From the NCBI RefSeq assembly GCF_036075115.1, contig NZ_CP107958.1, forward strand, positions 4,154,001 through 4,218,000: a stretch of 64,000 bases of DNA, written 5' to 3'. Shown here one piece after another: positions 60,249 to 64,000 of the stretch. The notes beneath the pieces were generated by a model. It did no database searches and was not told the origin of the DNA. It was given only the letters and a program-made list of their open reading frames with translations. The stretch's first letter is position 1. Each line of letters begins with the position of its first letter. Made by a program: the position numbers and the translations under genes. Origin of the DNA: Streptomyces sp. NBC_00377. Lineage in GTDB: Bacteria; Actinomycetota; Actinomycetes; Streptomycetales; Streptomycetaceae.

Positions 60249-60357
60249 ACGTCCCCCTCGGAACTACGGGCGTGCTGTCGGGGGGCCGGGCGGTGAGGCC
60301 CGGACCCCTTCTTTGTTCGACCAGCCGTGCCGGGCCGCTCGGGCCCGGAACGGCTGG

Positions 60358-60699
60358 TCAGTCGGTGGCAGCGACCGCTTCGTCGACCGAGGTGTGGATC
60401 GGGAACACCTTGGTCAGACCTGTAATGCGGAAGATCTTCAAAATGCGCTCCTGGTTGCAGACCAGACGGAGCGAGCCCTCATGGGCACGCACCCGCTTCA
60501 GTCCGCCGACCAGCACGCCGAGCCCGGTGGAGTCGAGGAAGTCCACGCCCTCCATATCGACGACGAGGTGGAAATTCCCGTCGTTCACCAGCTCGACCAG
60601 CTGCTCGCGCAACTTGGGCGCGGTATATACGTCGATTTCGCCACCGACCTCGACGACCGTACGATCGCCGACGGTACGGGTCGACAGAGACAGGTCCAC
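60358..60699 (-). CDS. bldG: anti-anti-sigma factor BldG
   Basis: 113 residues, the exact length of BldG. GTG 60699 with a GGAGGA site. STAS domain: LSTRTVGDRTVVEVGGEIDV, LREQLVELVNDGNFHLVVDM, and the phosphoacceptor loop VDFLDSTGLGVLVGGLKRV with Ser in DSTGLG (about residue 57). The ending ILKIFRITGLTKVFPIHTS is characteristic. BldG is required for aerial mycelium and antibiotic production; its phosphorylation state controls release of sigma factors from anti-sigma proteins such as ApgA and UshX. Confidence 0.97.
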   Translation of the reverse strand: MDLSLSTRTVGDRTVVEVGGEIDVYTAPKLREQLVELVNDGNFHLVVDMEGVDFLDSTGLGVLVGGLKRVRAHEGSLRLVCNQERILKIFRITGLTKVFPIHTSVDEAVAATD

Positions 60700-60780
60700 G
60701 GATCCTCCAGCACCTTGCTATCGAGCGGTCGTCCCTCGGAACACCTGGGCAGGAGCCCCCGGGACGGTACGCCAGCCGCG

Positions 60781-63252
60781 ATGGCATTCAATCACTTACC
60801 GGCAGGCGTGCACGACGCCTTGGCCCCATTGTCCGTCACGCCAGTGACACACTCGGTGCCGATGGCCAAGAATCACCGATCCGATCGACCCTTGCCCGAG
60901 GCCGCGCCCCGCCTGTCGCCGGGGGCGGTCCTGGACCGGCTCGCCCCGGGACCGAGCCGGGCATCGCGCATCACTCATACGGAGCACTTGCCCCCACGTG
61001 AGGGCCGCCATGCCGTCTGGCCGGACCGGATTCGCCCCGAGGTCATCGCGGCCGTGCAGGCCTGCGGTATCGAACACCCCTGGGCGCACCAGGCGCGGGT
61101 GGCCGAGCACGCCCTGGACGGCGATTCCGTGGTCGTCGCCACGGGCACCGCGTCCGGCAAGTCCCTGGCATACCTCGTGCCGGTCCTCACCGCCCTCCTG
61201 GACGGCTCCGAGGCTCCGAACGGCCGGGGAGCCACCACCCTCTATCTGGCGCCCACCAAGGCCCTGGCAGCGGACCAGTGCCGCTCGGTGAAGGAACTTT
61301 CACAACCTCTCGGCACCGCCGTTCGGCCGGCCGTGTACGACGGCGACACTCCGTTCGAGGAACGGGAGTGGATCCGCCAGTACGCGAACTACGTCCTCAC
61401 CAACCCGGACATGCTGCACCGGGGGATCCTGCCGACCCACCCCCGCTGGTCCTCCTTCCTGAAGTCCCTGAAGTACGTCGTCATCGACGAGTGCCACACC
61501 TACCGCGGTGTGTTCGGTTCCCACGTGGCCCAGGTGCTGCGCCGCCTGCGCCGTCTGTGTGCCCGCTACGGCGCCTCCCCGGTCTTCCTGCTGGCCTCCG
61601 CGACCTCCGCCGAGCCCGCGGTGGCCGCCGGGCGCCTCACCGGACTCCCGGTGGTCGAGGTGGCCGACGACGCCTCACCCCGTGGTGAACTGGTGTTCGC
61701 CCTGTGGGAGCCCCCGCTCACCGAGATGGTGGGCGAGAAGGGTGCACCCGTCCGGCGTACCGCCACCGCCGAGACCGCCGACCTGCTGACCGATCTCGCC
61801 GTGCAGGGCGTGCGCACCGTCGCCTTCGTCCGTTCCCGGCGTGGCGCCGAGCTGATCGCCCTGATCGCCCAGGAACGCCTCGCCGAGGTCGACCGCTCGC
61901 TGGCCCGGCGTGTCGCGGCCTACCGCGGCGGATATCTCCCCGAGGAACGACGGGCCCTGGAGCAGGCCCTGCACTCGGGCGAGCTGCTCGGCCTCGCCGC
62001 GACCACCGCCCTGGAGCTGGGCATCGACGTCTCCGGACTCGACGCGGTCCTGATCGCCGGTTACCCGGGCACGCGCGCGTCCCTGTGGCAGCAGGCAGGG
62101 CGGGCGGGCCGGTCCGGGCAGGGCGCGCTGGCGGTGCTCGTCGCCCGAGACGACCCGCTGGACACTTTCCTGGTGCATCACCCGGAGGCGCTGTTCGACC
62201 GTCCCGTGGAGTCGACCGTCCTCGACCCCGACAATCCCTACGTCCTCGCCCCCCACCTCTGCGCGGCGGCCGCGGAGCTCCCGCTGACCGAAGAGGACCT
62301 GCCTCTTTTCGGCCCCGAGACCGAAAGCCTGCTGCCGCAGCTGGAGGCCGCGAAGCTGCTGCGCCGCCGGACCACGGCCTGGCACTGGACCCGCCGGGAA
62401 CGGGCCGCCGACCTCGCGGACATCCGCGGCGGGGGCGGCCGACCGGTCCAGGTCGTCGAGTCCGGTACGGGCCGGCTGCTCGGCACGGTCGACGCGGGCG
62501 CCTCCCACACCACCGTCCACGAGGGCGCGGTCCACCTTCACCAGGGCCGCACGTATCTCGTGCGTTCCCTCGACCTGGAGGACTCCGTCGCCCTGGTCGA
62601 GCAGGCCGACCCGCCGTACTCCACGGTCGCCCGGGACACGACGTCGATCTCCGTCCTGGAGACGGACGTCCAGATCCCCTGGGGTCGGGGCCGTTTGTGC
62701 TACGGCTCCGTCGAGGTCACCAATCAGGTCGTCTCCTTCCTGCGTCGACGTGTCATCACCGGTGAGGTCCTGGGCGAGACGAAACTCGACCTCCCTCCTC
62801 GTACGCTGCGCACGCGCGCCGTGTGGTGGACGGTGACCGAGGACCAACTGGACGACGCCCGGATCAACCCCGAGATCCTCGGCGGGGCCCTGCACGCCGC
62901 GGAACACGCCTCGATCGGGATGCTGCCCCTCTTCGCGACCTGCGACCGCTGGGACATCGGCGGCGTCTCGGTCCCCCTCCACCCCGACACGCTGCTGCCG
63001 ACGGTCTTCGTCTACGACGGCCATCCCGGCGGGGCGGGCTTCGCGGAGCGGGCCTTCCACACGGCCCACTCCTGGCTGACGGCCACCCGGCAGGCCATCG
63101 CCTCCTGCGAGTGCGACGCCGGCTGCCCGTCCTGTATCCAGTCCCCCAAGTGCGGCAGCGGCAACGACCCGCTGCACAAGAGGGGAGCCGTACGCCTTCT
63201 CGCCGAGCTCCTGCGGGAGGCTCCCGAGGAGAAGCCGGAAGATCCGGCGTAG
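60781..63252 (+). CDS. MrfA-like DEAD/DEAH helicase with DUF1998
   Basis: 823 residues from ATG 60781; ATG 60862 is a second candidate, and neither has a good ribosome binding site. Superfamily 2 helicase: ATGTASGKSLAYLVPVL (motif I, about residue 119), TKALAADQ, TNPDMLHRGIL, motif II VVIDECHTYRGVFGS, SATS, FVRSRRGAELIALI, and motif VI QQAGRAGRSGQGA. The C-terminal DUF1998 region has the four-Cys cluster CECDAGCPSCIQSPKC (about 777-792). B. subtilis MrfA (YprA) has this architecture and repairs mitomycin-type crosslinks. It is divergent from bldG. Confidence 0.92.
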   Translation: MAFNHLPAGVHDALAPLSVTPVTHSVPMAKNHRSDRPLPEAAPRLSPGAVLDRLAPGPSRASRITHTEHLPPREGRHAVWPDRIRPEVIAAVQACGIEHPWAHQARVAEHALDGDSVVVATGTASGKSLAYLVPVLTALLDGSEAPNGRGATTLYLAPTKALAADQCRSVKELSQPLGTAVRPAVYDGDTPFEEREWIRQYANYVLTNPDMLHRGILPTHPRWSSFLKSLKYVVIDECHTYRGVFGSHVAQVLRRLRRLCARYGASPVFLLASATSAEPAVAAGRLTGLPVVEVADDASPRGELVFALWEPPLTEMVGEKGAPVRRTATAETADLLTDLAVQGVRTVAFVRSRRGAELIALIAQERLAEVDRSLARRVAAYRGGYLPEERRALEQALHSGELLGLAATTALELGIDVSGLDAVLIAGYPGTRASLWQQAGRAGRSGQGALAVLVARDDPLDTFLVHHPEALFDRPVESTVLDPDNPYVLAPHLCAAAAELPLTEEDLPLFGPETESLLPQLEAAKLLRRRTTAWHWTRRERAADLADIRGGGGRPVQVVESGTGRLLGTVDAGASHTTVHEGAVHLHQGRTYLVRSLDLEDSVALVEQADPPYSTVARDTTSISVLETDVQIPWGRGRLCYGSVEVTNQVVSFLRRRVITGEVLGETKLDLPPRTLRTRAVWWTVTEDQLDDARINPEILGGALHAAEHASIGMLPLFATCDRWDIGGVSVPLHPDTLLPTVFVYDGHPGGAGFAERAFHTAHSWLTATRQAIASCECDAGCPSCIQSPKCGSGNDPLHKRGAVRLLAELLREAPEEKPEDPA

Positions 63253-63348
63253 ACCCACCCGGCGGAACGGACCGAGGGGGACCAGGGGAACGAAGGCAAC
63301 GGGAAGCGGGGGACCGAACAGTGGTTCCGGTGAAGGAGCCGGGCGCAA

Positions 63349-63843
63349 TCAAGCCGACAGCACCTCCTGAGATCGGGCCGGGTGCAACGAAGCCGACAAC
63401 GGCACCGGAGAGGGCGGCGGAGCGGGCTGCGGGGACGGTGCCGCGTCCGCAGGCCCCGCCCGCGCTCTGACCTCGGCCGCGAACAGCCCTCGTCCCGACG
63501 CCACCGTCACATCCGAGATCTCGCCGACGACCGCGCACCGCACCAGTCGCGCGCCCTGCGCCCGGGCCACCCGGTCCGCCCGGGCACAGGCCTGCTCGGC
63601 GCCGTCCGTCCAGTGGTCGGCCGCGGCGAGCGCGGCGAGATCGGCGCCGCCCGCGGCCCGGTGCCGGACCGCCACCGCCTGGCCGAGGGCGAGCACCGCC
63701 CCGAACACCACACAGAGCACGGCGATCGCACCCACACTCCAGACAGTGGCGGAGCCACGATCTGCCTTCGCACCCCCGAGGCGCCCTCGGAGAGACCTGA
63801 TCCGGGCCCGCATCCCCCAGCCGCGAAGCCCCGCGCCGCTCAC
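63349..63843 (-). CDS. TadE/G-like secreted protein (helicase-neighbourhood type)
   Basis: 164 residues from GTG 63843, whose GTGA overlaps the stop of the upstream gene. RGSATVWSVGAIAVLCVVFG is the prepilin-like hydrophobic segment of TadE/TadG proteins, with a GSAT motif before it. QAVAVRHRAAGGADLAALAA then matches the short TadE-like family found next to this helicase in actinobacteria (Rv3654c type). The remaining part has two Cys residues and a Pro/Ser-rich tail. Probably part of a Flp-type pilus or secretion system. Confidence 0.85.
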   Translation of the reverse strand: MSGAGLRGWGMRARIRSLRGRLGGAKADRGSATVWSVGAIAVLCVVFGAVLALGQAVAVRHRAAGGADLAALAAADHWTDGAEQACARADRVARAQGARLVRCAVVGEISDVTVASGRGLFAAEVRARAGPADAAPSPQPAPPPSPVPLSASLHPARSQEVLSA

Positions 63844-64000
63844 GGGACGTCTCCCGTCACCCGCTGGGCGCCCCCTACGACGCCCTCTGCGGGGCCCACG
63901 GTCTCCCCCGGCCCCACCGCCTGGCCCGCCGGGCCGGCAGCCTCCGCTGCCGCCACGGCCTCCTCGCGCACCTCGAAGGGCAGCCCGCGCAGTGCCGGTG
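63840..64000 (-). CDS. C-terminal part of a TadE-like gene, cut by the window edge
   Basis: About 52 codons to a TGA at 63840-63842, overlapping the start of the next gene by GTGA. The visible part reads LPFEVREEAVAAAEAAGPAG and is rich in Gly/Ala/Val after that. The identification as TadE rests on operon order and is tentative, because the domain itself lies outside the window. Confidence 0.5.
   Translation of the reverse strand, partial: PALRGLPFEVREEAVAAAEAAGPAGQAVGPGETVGPAEGVVGGAQRVTGDVP

Overview
The window is a piece of a Streptomyces chromosome. The DNA is very GC-rich with strong third-position GC bias, GTG and TTG starts are common, and the right half carries a typical Streptomyces core block: holB, tmk, topA, a K+-independent H+-pyrophosphatase (hppA), the bldG/apgA developmental regulators, an MrfA-like helicase and TadE-family genes. 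No operational rRNA or CRISPR is present; there is one tRNA, tRNA-Thr(CGT).

Region by region. 1-0.9 kb: decayed remains of an alternative (zinc-independent type) ribosomal protein cluster, rpmB and rpsN paralogues, the latter with a seven-copy 7-bp tandem repeat. 1.1-8 kb: two small lipoproteins, a DUF2786 gene divergent from an HTH/Clp-N protein with a leaderless promoter overlaid by perfect inverted repeats, a PolI-like polymerase, a GT2 enzyme and a DUF3052 protein. 8.5-18.1 kb: a secreted FG-GAP protein and a minus-strand exopolysaccharide operon (hyaluronan-synthase-like GT2, two right-handed beta-helix proteins, UDP-glucose dehydrogenase). A perfect TGTGA-N6-TCACA Crp-type palindrome lies upstream. 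18.4-21.9 kb: an acyltransferase-3 gene, then a recombination scar made of a frameshifted, truncated FAD monooxygenase, an intact LysR gene and a Tat-signal gene fragment.

21.9-36.4 kb is a sugar-acid catabolic island. It holds a secreted multidomain GH29 enzyme, a three-gene ABC importer, then a tightly overlapping operon: fuconate-dehydratase-type enolase, lactonase, FucU mutarotase, Zn-dependent alcohol dehydrogenase, KduD-like SDR, KDPG-type aldolase, KDG-type kinase, sugar 1-dehydrogenase and a GntR/FCD regulator. Because 6-deoxy intermediates cannot be phosphorylated at C6, the kinase/aldolase pair points to a second substrate. L-galactose handled through KDG and KDPG would use every gene.

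36.48-44.22 kb looks like a decayed integrative element next to tRNA-Thr(CGT). It has a 14-nt repeat of the anticodon-loop core at both ends, tandem GCTCACGCA arm-type sites inside both ends, and remnants of an integrase, an HNH nuclease and an IS630 transposase. Its cargo is the best candidate for an undescribed system: a translationally coupled operon of a small Ala-rich secreted peptide, a DUF5819 protein, an HTTM (SdpB-type) membrane protein and a serine hydrolase, divergent from a phytoene-dehydrogenase-like flavoenzyme and a small two-TM protein. Three of these genes carry TTA codons, which suggests bldA control.

44.3-64 kb is conserved core: a secreted TAP-like hydrolase, holB, tmk fused to an MFS-like domain, topA, a small membrane protein, a methyltransferase, a lipoprotein, hppA, apgA, bldG, the helicase and the edge of a tad locus. 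All functional calls are from reading the sequence; no database search was run.
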